In this document: positions 52,895 through 61,477 of the stretch, piece after piece
Layout: each line of letters begins with the position of its first letter
Position numbering within the stretch: position 1 is the first letter of the stretch
NCBI RefSeq assembly: GCF_024498175.1
Contig: NZ_CP101823.1
Location: 310,001-374,000 of the forward strand
Reading direction: 5' to 3'
Length of the DNA: 64,000 bases
Source of the DNA: Haloplanus salinarum
GTDB taxonomy: Archaea; Halobacteriota; Halobacteria; Halobacteriales; Haloferacaceae
Program-made: the position numbers and the translations under genes
The notes under the pieces: model-generated
Databases searched by the model: none
What the model saw: only the letters and a program-made list of their open reading frames with translations
Told to the model about the DNA's origin: nothing

Positions 52895-53836
52895 TCAGCC
52901 ACGGGTCGCCGCGACACGCTCCGCGAACAGTCGGGAGAGCAGGTCGGTGACGGGGCCGCCGCCGACGGCGACGCCGTCGAGTCGGGCGACCGGACGGACG
53001 CCCGCGCTGGGTTCCGCGACGAAGGCCTCCTCGGCCTCGCGGACGTCGGCGGGCGTGTAGCTGCCGGTCACGACGGGGAGGTCCTCCGCCGCGGCGAGTT
53101 CGCGGACGACCGACCGGGTGCCGGTCCGGGCCGGTCGGTCGCCGAGCGCCGGCAGTCGGACGGCGTCGCCGTCGACGAAAAGGGGGTCGCTCGCCGTCCC
53201 GCCCACGACGTGTCCCTCTGCGTCGAGCAGGAGGGCTTCGTCCGCCGGGCCGCCGTCGGGGGGCGCCGCCCGCCGGAGTTCGGCCTGTGCGCGGACCGCG
53301 TCGAGTCGGTTGTGCGTGAGCGGCGCCGCCGGCACCGCGTCGGGCGCGATGGCGCGGGTGCGGACGGTCTGGAGGGTCAGCGGCGCCGCCTCGGTCCCCG
53401 CGTCCGCCGACGGGGCCGGCGTCGCCGTCACGACCACGGTCGGGTCGGGGTCGGCCGGGGGGCGTAGGCGGTCGGCGTCCGGCAACACGGAGCCGGCCCT
53501 CCGGCCGTCGCCGTCCGCCGTGTTCCCGTCCCCGATTTCGCGTCCGGCGCCCCCGCGACCACGCGTGATCGAGACCCGAACCAGCGCGTCGTCGAGCCCG
53601 GCGGCGGCGAGCGTCTCCTCGACGCGCGCACGGAGGGTGGCGGCGTCGACGCCGGGGTCGAACCCGTGGCGCTCGCAGGCGCCGAACAGGCGGTCGACGT
53701 GGGGTCGCCACGCGAAGGGCGTCCCGTCGTAGACCCGCAGGGTGTCGGTCACGGCGTCGCCGAGAGCGACCCCGCGGTCGTCGAGCGGGAGCGTCGCGTC
53801 GTCGGGGTCGACGAGGCGGCCGTCGACGTGGTACAT
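52895..53836 (-). CDS. Class IV aminotransferase-fold protein lacking the PLP lysine (PabC/BCAT-like)
   Basis: 313 residues with the fold-type IV framework: DDRGVALGDAVTDTLRVYDG (substrate entry), RVSITRGRGG, PAAPLTHNRLDAVRAQAELR and a C-terminal EAFVAEPSAGVRPVARLDGV. In active 4-amino-4-deoxychorismate lyases the third block carries Lys just before Thr-His-Asn; here that position is Leu173, and the whole protein contains no lysine. The cofactor-contacting E-G-x-x-S-N motif is also altered (GGTASD, 212-217). An acidic insertion occupies 100-130. Probably not a PLP enzyme. No pabA/pabB genes are nearby. Confidence 0.85.
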   Translation of the reverse strand: MYHVDGRLVDPDDATLPLDDRGVALGDAVTDTLRVYDGTPFAWRPHVDRLFGACERHGFDPGVDAATLRARVEETLAAAGLDDALVRVSITRGRGGAGREIGDGNTADGDGRRAGSVLPDADRLRPPADPDPTVVVTATPAPSADAGTEAAPLTLQTVRTRAIAPDAVPAAPLTHNRLDAVRAQAELRRAAPPDGGPADEALLLDAEGHVVGGTASDPLFVDGDAVRLPALGDRPARTGTRSVVRELAAAEDLPVVTGSYTPADVREAEEAFVAEPSAGVRPVARLDGVAVGGGPVTDLLSRLFAERVAATRG

Positions 53837-53842
53837 CGCCGG

Positions 53843-54352
53843 TCAGCGGTCCTTCGCGCGGTCGATCCAGCGGCCGACCCGCTTCGCCGAGAGGTCGACC
53901 TTCGGCGCGAGTTCCTCGGCGTCCGCGGCCGCGAGGTCGGCCACCGACTCCACGCCGGCCGCCGAGAGCCGTTCGGCGTAGGCGGGACCGATGCCCTTGA
54001 TGACCTCGACCGATTCCCCGGTCGTCGCCGGCTCCCCGTCGTGTTCGCCGGTCGTCTCGCCGGCGGATTCGGCCGCCGCCGTGTCGAGTTCCGTCTCGGT
54101 GTCGCTCGCGTCGGGCCCTGCCGCCTCGGCGGGTTCGGCGGCGTCGGCGTCCTCGTCGACCAGCGAGTCCGTCGACGCCGCGGCCTCCGTCCCGGCGGCG
54201 GCCTCGTCGGCGGAGTCCGTGCCCTTGACGGCCGCTTCGGAATCGGTCTCTACCCGGTCGCGTTCGACGCTGACGGTCGTCTCCCGTGGCTCGTCGTTCG
54301 ACGACGACCCGTCCAGTCCGAGCAGCGACAGCAGCGTGTCCAGAATTCCCAT
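53843..54352 (-). CDS. Helix-hairpin-helix protein with amphipathic N-terminus and acidic linker
   Basis: 169 residues from ATG 54352. MGILDTLLSLLGLDG is amphipathic, residues 20-110 are a disordered Asp/Glu/Ala/Thr-rich linker, and the C-terminus carries VIKGIGPAYAERLSAAGVES and VADLAAADAEELAPKVDLSA, a Rad51/Pol-like HhH (DUF4332-type) domain. It could bind DNA non-specifically. It lies six bases upstream of the class IV-fold gene. Confidence 0.8.
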   Translation of the reverse strand: MGILDTLLSLLGLDGSSSNDEPRETTVSVERDRVETDSEAAVKGTDSADEAAAGTEAAASTDSLVDEDADAAEPAEAAGPDASDTETELDTAAAESAGETTGEHDGEPATTGESVEVIKGIGPAYAERLSAAGVESVADLAAADAEELAPKVDLSAKRVGRWIDRAKDR

Positions 54353-54397
54353 TGAAGACACGTATGGCCGCCCGATATTTAAAAACCGGCGAGGCGG

Positions 54398-55216
54398 TCA
54401 GAGGCGTGATCTGAGCGCGTCGTTCATCGCGCCGACGGGCGCGTCCCGACCGGTCCAGCGCTCGAAGGCGGCGACGCCCTGGAACAGGAGCATCCACGCG
54501 CCGTCGATGGTCGTCGCACCCGCCTCGGCAGCCGTCCGGAGCAGGCGCGTCTCGATCGGCGAGTACACCGCGTCGAGGACGGCCAGGTCGGCGTGGAGCA
54601 GGGCCGCCGGCACCGGGGTGGCGTCCTCCTCCATCCCGACGCTCGTCGCGTTGACCAGCAGATCGGCCGCGGGCACTCGGTCCCCGAGGGTGTCCAGTCC
54701 GCCCGCCGTCACGGTGGCGTCCGGGTCGCCCGCCCGGACGTCGGCCGCGAGTTCCGCCGCTCGCTCGACGGTCCGGTTCGCGACGTGGACCGCCTCGCAG
54801 GCCTCGGCGAGGGTGATGGCGACGGCGCGGCCGGCGCCGCCGGCGCCCACGACGACGGCTTCGGCGCCGGCGAGCGGGACGCCGTGGTGTTCGAAGGCGC
54901 GGCGGACGCCCGCGGCGTCGGTGTTGTATCCGCGGGGCGGCGACGTGGAGAAGTCGACGGTGTTGACCGCGCCGATCCGTGCCGCGAGGTCGTCCGGGTC
55001 GACGTGTTCGAGGACGTCCTGCTTGAACGGGATGGTGACATTGAGGCCGTCGATGCCGAGTGCCGCCGCCCCGTCGAGGGCGCGGGCGACGTCGTCGGGG
55101 GCGGGTTCGAACGTGACGTAGCGGGCGTCCATGTCGAGTTCGCGGTAGGCCGCCTCGTGCATCGGCGGCGAGAGCGAGTGGCCGACCGGGTTGCCGATCA
55201 GTCCGTAGACGTGCAT
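54398..55216 (-). CDS. aroE: Shikimate dehydrogenase
   Basis: Reduces 3-dehydroshikimate to shikimate with NADPH. 272 residues: [20 protein letters not shown] (shikimate binding), [17 protein letters not shown] with the catalytic Lys, GAVNTVDF, the NADP motif [27 protein letters not shown] and [22 protein letters not shown] 55216 ([10 protein letters not shown]) is the conserved start. With aroD, DHQ synthase II and ADTH synthase it completes four consecutive shikimate steps in the window. Confidence 0.95.
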   Translation of the reverse strand: MHVYGLIGNPVGHSLSPPMHEAAYRELDMDARYVTFEPAPDDVARALDGAAALGIDGLNVTIPFKQDVLEHVDPDDLAARIGAVNTVDFSTSPPRGYNTDAAGVRRAFEHHGVPLAGAEAVVVGAGGAGRAVAITLAEACEAVHVANRTVERAAELAADVRAGDPDATVTAGGLDTLGDRVPAADLLVNATSVGMEEDATPVPAALLHADLAVLDAVYSPIETRLLRTAAEAGATTIDGAWMLLFQGVAAFERWTGRDAPVGAMNDALRSRL

Positions 55217-55314
55217 CGGCGACGGCTTCGTCGCGGGGGGAGAAAAGCCCCCGCGTCCGACGCGCCAGCACGGCCGCCGATTTATTGGGTCACCCCCGCG
55301 TACGTCCGCCCGGT

Positions 55315-55509
55315 ATGTCAACCGCACCGCGGTTCGAACTGTATCAGGACAAGGCCGGCGAGTGGCGGTGGCGACTCGTCGTCGCCAACGGGAACATCAT
55401 CGCCGACAGCGGCGAGGGGTACGCGTCGAAACAGGGGGCAAAACGGGGCATCGGGAGCGTAAAATCGAGCGCCCCCGAGGCAGCGGTCGTGGCGACGGAC
55501 GCGGAGTGA
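55315..55509 (+). CDS. HVO_2922-type UPF0339 (DUF1508) small protein
   Basis: 64 residues: [40 protein letters not shown]. This is a single UPF0339/YegP repeat, found in bacteria mostly as tandem copies. Function unknown, possibly stress-related. A GATTTATTG element near 55279 sits at promoter distance from ATG 55315. Confidence 0.85.
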   Translation: MSTAPRFELYQDKAGEWRWRLVVANGNIIADSGEGYASKQGAKRGIGSVKSSAPEAAVVATDAE

Positions 55510-55734
55510 TACCGTCGACTGGCTCCGGTTCGACCGATTCGCCGCCCCGAACCCGGCTCTCTCGGCCTGAAACGGCTGAATTCGGCGCCGAGCGGATCCC
55601 TACCGAACGTTCACACGGTTCCCCGCTTCTCGCCGCATCGGCCGTCGAGGGCGCTTCTACCTCCGGATATCGGGCGTGTCGCGGACAACTTGTGTTTTAT
55701 TAGCCGGGGGCGTGGTATCGACAGACACGACTCC

Positions 55735-55797
55735 ATGATTCGGACACCCGACACGGGACGTCCCGTCGCGTCCCGGGATGGCGGAGGCGAACCATGA
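55735..55797 (+). CDS. 20-codon leader ORF overlapping the exchanger start
   Basis: ATG 55735 opens MIRTPDTGRPVASRDGGGEP and stops at TGA 55795-55797, overlapping the ATG of the Na+/Ca2+ exchanger (ATGA). A TTTTATTA promoter element at about 55695 puts transcription start near 55722. The 14-base perfect palindrome ACGGGACGTCCCGT (55753-55766) lies inside. A GGAGG at 55783-55787 serves the exchanger. This arrangement suggests translational coupling or attenuation; expression is unproven. The rest of 55510-55734 shows no feature. Confidence 0.45.
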   Translation: MIRTPDTGRPVASRDGGGEP

Positions 55798-57122
55798 ACC
55801 GACAGGCTTTCGGTGCGCTCGGCGGCGCGTTCGCACTGACGCTCCCGTGGATCGTCAGTTACCTGACTGGGACGGCCCACGGGTTCTCGACCGGGGTGAC
55901 GGTCCTCGTGAGCGGGCTCTCGGTACTCGGCGCGTCCTTCCTGCTCGCGTGGGGAGCCGAAACCGCGGAGAAGGACGTCCCCCGGGCCTTCGCCATCGCC
56001 GTCCTCGCGGTGCTGGCGGTCGCCCCGGAGTACGCGGTCGACGCGCTGTACGCCTGGAACGCCGGCGTGTTCGCGGGGACGGAACGCGGGGTCGAGGCGG
56101 GCAACCTCGCCGTCGCCAACATGACCGGTGCGAACCGCATCCTCATCGGCATCGGCTGGGCCGGCGTCGCCCTCTTTACCGTCTTCCGCCACGGATCGGC
56201 GGAGGACCCCGCGGTGAGAAGCCGGGACGGCTTTCTCGCCGACGCCGTCTCGCTGGACCGCGACATCGGCCTCGAAATCGTCTTCCTCTTTCTCGCCACG
56301 CTGTGGGCCTTCCTCGTCCCCCTCGGCGGCGGGATCGACATCCTCGACATGGCGGTTCTCGTGGGACTCTACGTCGCGTACATCGCCATCGTCCTCAAGG
56401 GCGACGTCGAGGCCGACGAGGCACACGTGGGCGTGCCGGCCTACCTCCAGACGTTCCCGAAACCCTACCGCGCGGCGACGGTCCTCGGCCTCTTTGCCTA
56501 CTCAGGGTTGATGATCTTCACCGCCGTCGAGCCGTTCGCTCACGGGCTCGAACAACTGGGGCAGAGCATCGGCGTCCCCTCCTTCTTCATGATCCAGTGG
56601 ATCGCCCCCCTGGCCTCCGAGTCGCCGGAACTCATCGTCGTCGTCTATCTGGTGAACAAGGCGCGGTCGACCGCGGGATTCAACGCGCTCATCTCCTCGA
56701 AGCTCAACCAGTGGACACTCCTGATCGGGACGCTCGTTCTGGTCTACTCCCTCGCACTCGGCCAGTACGGCGCGCTCCCGTTCGACCAGAAGCAGTCCGG
56801 CGAGATCTGGCTGACCGCCGCGCAGTCCTTCTTCGCCATCTCCCTCCTGATCAACTTCGAGATATCGGTCCGCGAGGCCGTCGTGTTGCTCGTCCTCTTC
56901 CTCTCGCAGGTGCTCTCCGAGTTCCTGCTCATCCGGGGGGTCCTCGTGATTCCCATCTCCGATTACGAACTCCTACTCGTGTTCACGGGCATCTACCTCG
57001 TCCTCGGGACGGGGCTGTTCGTCGCCCGGCGGCGGGCGCTCAAGGGGATCCTCACACAGACCGCCGGGACGGTGAGAAATGCCTTTTCGACCGGCAGCGA
57101 CCGACCACGGGGGGCAGACTGA
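55794..57122 (+). CDS. Na+/Ca2+ exchanger family membrane antiporter
   Basis: 442 residues with about 10-11 helices arranged as two Na_Ca_ex repeats. The alpha-repeats read VAPEYAVDALYAWNAGVFAG with GNLAVANMTGANRILIGIGW, and IAPLASESPELIVVVYLVNK with FNALISSKLNQWTLLIGTLV. The acidic E in PEY and SPE are expected ion ligands. It likely exports Ca2+ or another cation in exchange for Na+ or H+. UspA follows two bases after the stop, and a leader ORF precedes it. Confidence 0.88.
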   Translation: MNRQAFGALGGAFALTLPWIVSYLTGTAHGFSTGVTVLVSGLSVLGASFLLAWGAETAEKDVPRAFAIAVLAVLAVAPEYAVDALYAWNAGVFAGTERGVEAGNLAVANMTGANRILIGIGWAGVALFTVFRHGSAEDPAVRSRDGFLADAVSLDRDIGLEIVFLFLATLWAFLVPLGGGIDILDMAVLVGLYVAYIAIVLKGDVEADEAHVGVPAYLQTFPKPYRAATVLGLFAYSGLMIFTAVEPFAHGLEQLGQSIGVPSFFMIQWIAPLASESPELIVVVYLVNKARSTAGFNALISSKLNQWTLLIGTLVLVYSLALGQYGALPFDQKQSGEIWLTAAQSFFAISLLINFEISVREAVVLLVLFLSQVLSEFLLIRGVLVIPISDYELLLVFTGIYLVLGTGLFVARRRALKGILTQTAGTVRNAFSTGSDRPRGAD

Positions 57123-57123
57123 T

Positions 57124-57957
57124 ATGTTCGATACGATCCTGATCGCGGTCGACGGCAGCGACTGTGCGCACAGAGCGGCCAAACACGGCCTCGAACTCGC
57201 GGCCCGGTACGACGCCGCGGTCGACGTCGTCACCGTCTACGGCGGCGAGACCGAGCGGGGGAACGCGACCCTCGACGAGGCCACCGACCTGGCGGCCGAC
57301 GTGGGCGTGACCGTCGAGACGGACCTGCTCTCGGGCAAGCCGGCCGGGGCCATCGCCGAGTACGCGGCGGAACGGGGGACGGACCTCGTCGTCGTCGGGC
57401 GCCGTGGGCGCTCCGGCGTCCGGGCGCGACTGCTCGGGAGCGTCACCGAACGCGTCCTGCGCCGCAGTCCCGCGCCCGTGCTGACCGTCCCACCCGGCGA
57501 CGTCGACGACGGGACGGGAGCCGCCTACGGGGACGTCCTCGTGACCACCGACGGCAGCGAGGTGGCCGCGGAGGCGGCCCCCTACGGTGCCGATCTGGCC
57601 CGTCGCTTCGGCGCGGCGTTCCACGCGCTCAACGTGGTGGACGTCCAGGCCGAGGCCGGCGTCTTCGACGCCGGCGGGGTCGACAGCGAGTACATCGAGC
57701 GCCTCGAAACGCGGGGGCATCAGGCGGTCGACGAACTCGTCGCGGCGGTCGACGTCTCGGATCTCGACGTCCGACGGTCGGTCGTCCGCGGGCGGCCACA
57801 CGAGGCCATCGACGAGTACGTCCGCGAGGACGACGTCGACTTGGTCGTCATGTCCTCCGAGGGGCAGTCGAACCTCGCCGGCCAGCAACTGGGGACCGTC
57901 GCGGGGCGCGTCCTGCGGACGGTCGACCGGCCGGTTCTGGTCGTCACCGCGAACTGA
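57124..57957 (+). CDS. Tandem universal stress protein (UspA)
   Basis: 277 residues with two UspA domains. The first has ILIAVDGSDCAHRAAKHGLE and VVVGRRGRSGVRARLLGSVT, the ATP-binding G-x-x-G-x(9)-G[ST] motif; the second has VLVTTDGSEVAAEAAPYGAD and a weaker VVMSSEGQSNLAGQQLGTVA. Domain one probably binds ATP. The start is one base after the exchanger stop, so the two are cotranscribed; in haloarchaea UspA proteins often regulate adjacent transporters. Confidence 0.9.
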   Translation: MFDTILIAVDGSDCAHRAAKHGLELAARYDAAVDVVTVYGGETERGNATLDEATDLAADVGVTVETDLLSGKPAGAIAEYAAERGTDLVVVGRRGRSGVRARLLGSVTERVLRRSPAPVLTVPPGDVDDGTGAAYGDVLVTTDGSEVAAEAAPYGADLARRFGAAFHALNVVDVQAEAGVFDAGGVDSEYIERLETRGHQAVDELVAAVDVSDLDVRRSVVRGRPHEAIDEYVREDDVDLVVMSSEGQSNLAGQQLGTVAGRVLRTVDRPVLVVTAN

Positions 57958-58069
57958 TTCGCGCCAGGGGACTGTCGCCGGCGACTGCGCCGGTGGCGAC
58001 GACCGACGGTCCGGCCGGGGGACCGGCCGGGACCGATCCGGTTTTGGGGATCGACGGCGAGGTTCCGCC

Positions 58070-59431
58070 GTGATCGCCATCGTCGTCAGCCGCGCCGACA
58101 GCGCCTCCGAACGCATCGGCGAAGCCTTGCTTGATCTCGCCGACTGGACCGAACGACGCGACGAGCGCCGCCCCGACGGCGAGGGGGGCGGCACCTACTA
58201 CCACACCGAGGGCTTCGAACTGCGGACCTTCGACGACCTGCACATCCACCTCGACCGCCCGGACGCCGCCTTCGACGACCCCGACCTCCTGGTCGTCGTC
58301 TCCCGGCACTCGGGGGAGACGGGGCCGCTCCTGACCGCCCACTTCACCGGCAACTTCGGCGAGGCGGAGTACGGCGGGACGGCCGGGGCGTTCGCCCGGG
58401 CCTGCCCCAACGCGGCGGCCGTCGCCGTCTCGGCGCTCGAAGCACACGCCCCGCCGGCGTACGAGGTGGGCACCGAATGCACCCACCACGGCCCGACGGC
58501 CGTGGGCGTCCCCTCGATGTTCGTCGAACTCGGGAGCGACGAGGCCCAGTGGTCCGATCCGGCGGGGGCCCGCGCCGTCGCGCGGGCCGTCCTCGACCTG
58601 CGCGGTGTCGACGCCGACCGCGAGAAACAGATCGCGGGCTTCGGCGGCGGCCACTACGCGCCGCGGTTCGGCCGAATCGTCCGCGAGACGGCGTGGGCGG
58701 TGGGTCACGTCGCCGCCGACTGGGGCCTGGAGGCGATGGGCAACCCCGCGGCGAACCGCGAGGTCCTCCGCCGAGCGGTCGAGGAAAGCGGCGCCGACCA
58801 CGTCCTCGTCGAGGGCGGGCGCTCGGGACTCGCGGACGTCCTCGCCGACCTGGGCTACCGGGTCGTGACCGAGACGTGGCTCCGGGAGACGAGCGCCCAT
58901 CCCCTCCCGGTCGTCGCCGCCGTCGAGGAGCGACTCGACCCCGTGGCCGAGGGACTCCGGTTCGGCGAGGTGGTGCCGCGGGTCGAGGGCGACGCGGCCG
59001 ACGCCGTCGTCGTCGCGGCCCTGCCGACGGAACTGGTCGACGCCGCGAGCGCCGTCGACATCGAGGCGACGCGGGCCGCCGTCGCCGACGTCGCCGTCGC
59101 CTTCGAGACGACCGAGGGTGGGACGCGGCCCCGGGGACAGGTCGCCCTGTCGGCCGACGACCCCGGGGCGGCCGCCGAGGCGCTGACCGACGCGTTGGCG
59201 GCGATCCTGCGGACGGACTACGACGACGTGAGCCGGCGGGACGGCGAGGTGGTCGCCCGGACGGAGACGTTCGACCCGGCGGCCGCGCGCACCCTCGGCG
59301 TCCCCGAGGGGCCGGCGTTCGGGCGCCTCGCCGACGGCGAGGCCGTCGAGGTGGACGGCGAGCGGATCGATCCCGACGTCGTCCGCACCGAGCAGGTGGA
59401 CCGTTTCCCCGTCGTCGCGCCGCCGGAATAG
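58070..59431 (+). CDS. dtdA: D-aminoacyl-tRNA deacylase, archaeal type
   Basis: 453 residues from GTG 58070 (IAIVVSRADSASERIGEALL). DtdA removes D-amino acids from mischarged tRNAs. Family blocks: SRHSGETGPLLTAHFTGNFG, ECTHHGPTAVGVPSMFVELG, FGGGHYAPRF. The C-terminal 180 residues are a haloarchaeal extension of unknown role. A shorter ATG start is not available. The 112 bases before it hold no other gene. Confidence 0.92.
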   Translation: MIAIVVSRADSASERIGEALLDLADWTERRDERRPDGEGGGTYYHTEGFELRTFDDLHIHLDRPDAAFDDPDLLVVVSRHSGETGPLLTAHFTGNFGEAEYGGTAGAFARACPNAAAVAVSALEAHAPPAYEVGTECTHHGPTAVGVPSMFVELGSDEAQWSDPAGARAVARAVLDLRGVDADREKQIAGFGGGHYAPRFGRIVRETAWAVGHVAADWGLEAMGNPAANREVLRRAVEESGADHVLVEGGRSGLADVLADLGYRVVTETWLRETSAHPLPVVAAVEERLDPVAEGLRFGEVVPRVEGDAADAVVVAALPTELVDAASAVDIEATRAAVADVAVAFETTEGGTRPRGQVALSADDPGAAAEALTDALAAILRTDYDDVSRRDGEVVARTETFDPAAARTLGVPEGPAFGRLADGEAVEVDGERIDPDVVRTEQVDRFPVVAPPE

Positions 59432-59447
59432 TTTCTAATCTGATCAT

Positions 59448-59514
59448 TGTCTGACGCACGCGTGACGCGTTCAACACGTCGATTCCGCGGAGCGTCAGAC
59501 GCGTGCGTGACAAC
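59448..59514. promoter_or_regulatory. Inverted repeat upstream of ftsZ1
   Basis: Arms at 59448-59471 and 59491-59514 share the inverted core CGCACGCGT/ACGCGTGCG plus outer TTGT/ACAA bases, with a 19-base spacer. The pair sits 10-75 bases before the TATA-like GATAAT at 59524 and about 50 bases before ATG 59560, the position expected for an operator. Candidate site for a cell-division regulator; the protein is not identified. Confidence 0.5.
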
Positions 59515-59559
59515 GGGCGGAAAGATAATGTGGCTGCCTTCGAAACGCGTTGGCGTACT

Positions 59560-60729
59560 ATGGACTCCATCGTGGAGGATGCAATCGAGGAAGCCGAGGA
59601 GCCGGGGGATGGGGCCGCGGCCGACGTCAGTGCCGACCGGGAGCCCGCGACCGACACGTCCGCCGACACGGAGAACCGAACCGGGAAGATGACCGACGAG
59701 GAACTGGAAGACGTCCTGAAGGACCTCCAGACGGACATCACCGTCGTCGGCTGTGGGGGCGCCGGCGGCAACACGGTCAACCGGATGGCCGAGGAGGGGA
59801 TCAAGGGCGCGAACCTCGTCGCCGCCAACACCGACGTCCAACACCTCGTCGACGTGGAGGCCGACACGAAGATCCTGATGGGTGAGGAGAAGACCGGCGG
59901 GCGGGGGGCGGGGTCGCTCCCGCAGGTCGGCGAGGAGGCCGCCATCGAGAGCCAGGAGGACATCTACGGCGCCATCGAGGGTTCCGACATGGTGTTCGTC
60001 ACCGCCGGGCTGGGCGGGGGTACCGGCACCGGGTCGGCGCCCGTCGTCGCGGAGGCGGCCCGCGAGTCCGGCGCGCTCACCATCGCCATCGTGACCACGC
60101 CCTTCACCGCCGAGGGCGAGGTCCGGCGGACCAACGCCGAGGCGGGCCTGGAACGACTGCGCGACGTGGCCGACACCGTCATCGTCGTGCCCAACGACCG
60201 CCTGCTCGACTCCGTCGGGAAGCTTCCGGTCCGGCAGGCGTTCAAGGTATCCGACGAGGTGCTCATGCGCTCGGTGAAGGGGATCACCGAACTCATCACC
60301 AAGCCCGGGCTGGTCAACCTGGACTTCGCCGACGTGAAGACGGTCATGGAGAAAGGCGGCGTCGCCATGATCGGCCTCGGCGAGAGCGACTCCGAGCAGA
60401 AGGCTCAGGACTCGGTGCGCTCCGCCCTGCGATCGCCCCTGCTCGACGTCGACATCTCCGGGGCCAACTCGGCGCTCGTCAACGTCACCGGCGGCACCGA
60501 CATGGCCATCGAGGAGGCCGAGGGCGTCGTCGAGGAGATCTACGACCGGATCGACCCCGACGCCCGCATCATCTGGGGCACCTCCATCGACGAGGAACTC
60601 GACGGGAAGATGCGGACGATGATCGTCGTCACGGGCGTCGAGTCGCCACAGATCTACGGCCGCGGCGACGACGCGCCCGCGCCGGAGCCGACGAGCGGCG
60701 GTGGCGACGACATCGACTACGTGGAGTAG
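59560..60729 (+). CDS. ftsZ1: Cell-division GTPase FtsZ1
   Basis: 389 residues. Motifs: [30 protein letters not shown], the T4 loop [40 protein letters not shown] and the T7 loop [12 protein letters not shown]. An acidic disordered N-terminal arm (1-45) and a C-terminal tail ending [10 protein letters not shown] are typical of haloarchaeal FtsZ1, which scaffolds the division ring with FtsZ2. The secE and nusG genes downstream confirm the FtsZ1 locus. ATG 59560 fits the GATAAT element. Confidence 0.96.
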   Translation: MDSIVEDAIEEAEEPGDGAAADVSADREPATDTSADTENRTGKMTDEELEDVLKDLQTDITVVGCGGAGGNTVNRMAEEGIKGANLVAANTDVQHLVDVEADTKILMGEEKTGGRGAGSLPQVGEEAAIESQEDIYGAIEGSDMVFVTAGLGGGTGTGSAPVVAEAARESGALTIAIVTTPFTAEGEVRRTNAEAGLERLRDVADTVIVVPNDRLLDSVGKLPVRQAFKVSDEVLMRSVKGITELITKPGLVNLDFADVKTVMEKGGVAMIGLGESDSEQKAQDSVRSALRSPLLDVDISGANSALVNVTGGTDMAIEEAEGVVEEIYDRIDPDARIIWGTSIDEELDGKMRTMIVVTGVESPQIYGRGDDAPAPEPTSGGGDDIDYVE

Positions 60730-60788
60730 CCGCCGACCGCGCTCGGCTTATCAATAGATAGAAAAAGCCGGCTCGCATATCGCCCGGT

Positions 60789-60962
60789 ATGGACGTCAAA
60801 TACGATCTCTCAAGCTACGTCCGCGTGCTCAAGATGGCGAGCACGCCGTCGTGGAACGAATTCTCGCAGATCGCCAAGGTCGCGGGGGCGGGAATCTTTC
60901 TCGTCGGCCTCCTCGGATTCGTCATCTTCGCGGTCATGACCTTCATCCCCGGAGGCGGGTAG
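60789..60962 (+). CDS. secE: SecE (Sec61 gamma) translocase subunit
   Basis: 57 residues, too short for most gene finders: [54 protein letters not shown]. It has the amphipathic clamp helix followed by one membrane helix typical of archaeal SecE. It sits between ftsZ1 and nusG, the conserved haloarchaeal order. ATG 60789 has a TATC-rich promoter-like stretch about 40 bases upstream. Confidence 0.93.
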   Translation: MDVKYDLSSYVRVLKMASTPSWNEFSQIAKVAGAGIFLVGLLGFVIFAVMTFIPGGG

Positions 60963-60963
60963 C

Positions 60964-61401
60964 ATGGGTATCTTCGCCGTCAAGACCACCGCGAGCCAGG
61001 AGCGCACGGTCGCGGACATGATCGCCAGCCGCGAGGAGGACGAGGTGCACGCGGTGCTGGCACCCGACTCCCTGACGAGTTACGTGATGGTCGAGGCGGA
61101 CAACAGCGCCGTCCTCGAACGCGTCATGGACGAGATTCCCCACGCCCGATCGATCGTTCCCGGCACCTCCTCGCTCACCGAGGTGGAACATTTCCTCTCG
61201 CCCACCCCGGACGTCGAGGGCATCGCCGAGGGCGACATCGTCGAACTCATCGCCGGCCCGTTCAAAGGCGAGAAGGCCCGCGTCCAGCGGATCGACGAGG
61301 GCAAGGACCAGGTGACCGTCGAACTGTACGAGGCGACGGTGCCCATCCCCGTCACCGTCCGCGGCGACCAGATCCGCGTCCTCGACTCGGACGAACGGTA
61401 A
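60964..61401 (+). CDS. spt5: Transcription elongation factor Spt5 (NusG)
   Basis: 145 residues. The NGN domain starts [20 protein letters not shown], and the KOW domain is [28 protein letters not shown] (residues 82-109). It binds the RNA polymerase clamp with Spt4 for processive elongation. ATG is one base after the secE stop, so the two are cotranslated. Confidence 0.95.
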   Translation: MGIFAVKTTASQERTVADMIASREEDEVHAVLAPDSLTSYVMVEADNSAVLERVMDEIPHARSIVPGTSSLTEVEHFLSPTPDVEGIAEGDIVELIAGPFKGEKARVQRIDEGKDQVTVELYEATVPIPVTVRGDQIRVLDSDER

Positions 61402-61477
61402 CGCACTCCTTTCATCGAGTCGACACTCCGTCTTCCGAATAGCAACCCCTAACTGCGCCGTCCGTTCAGGTGTTCCC

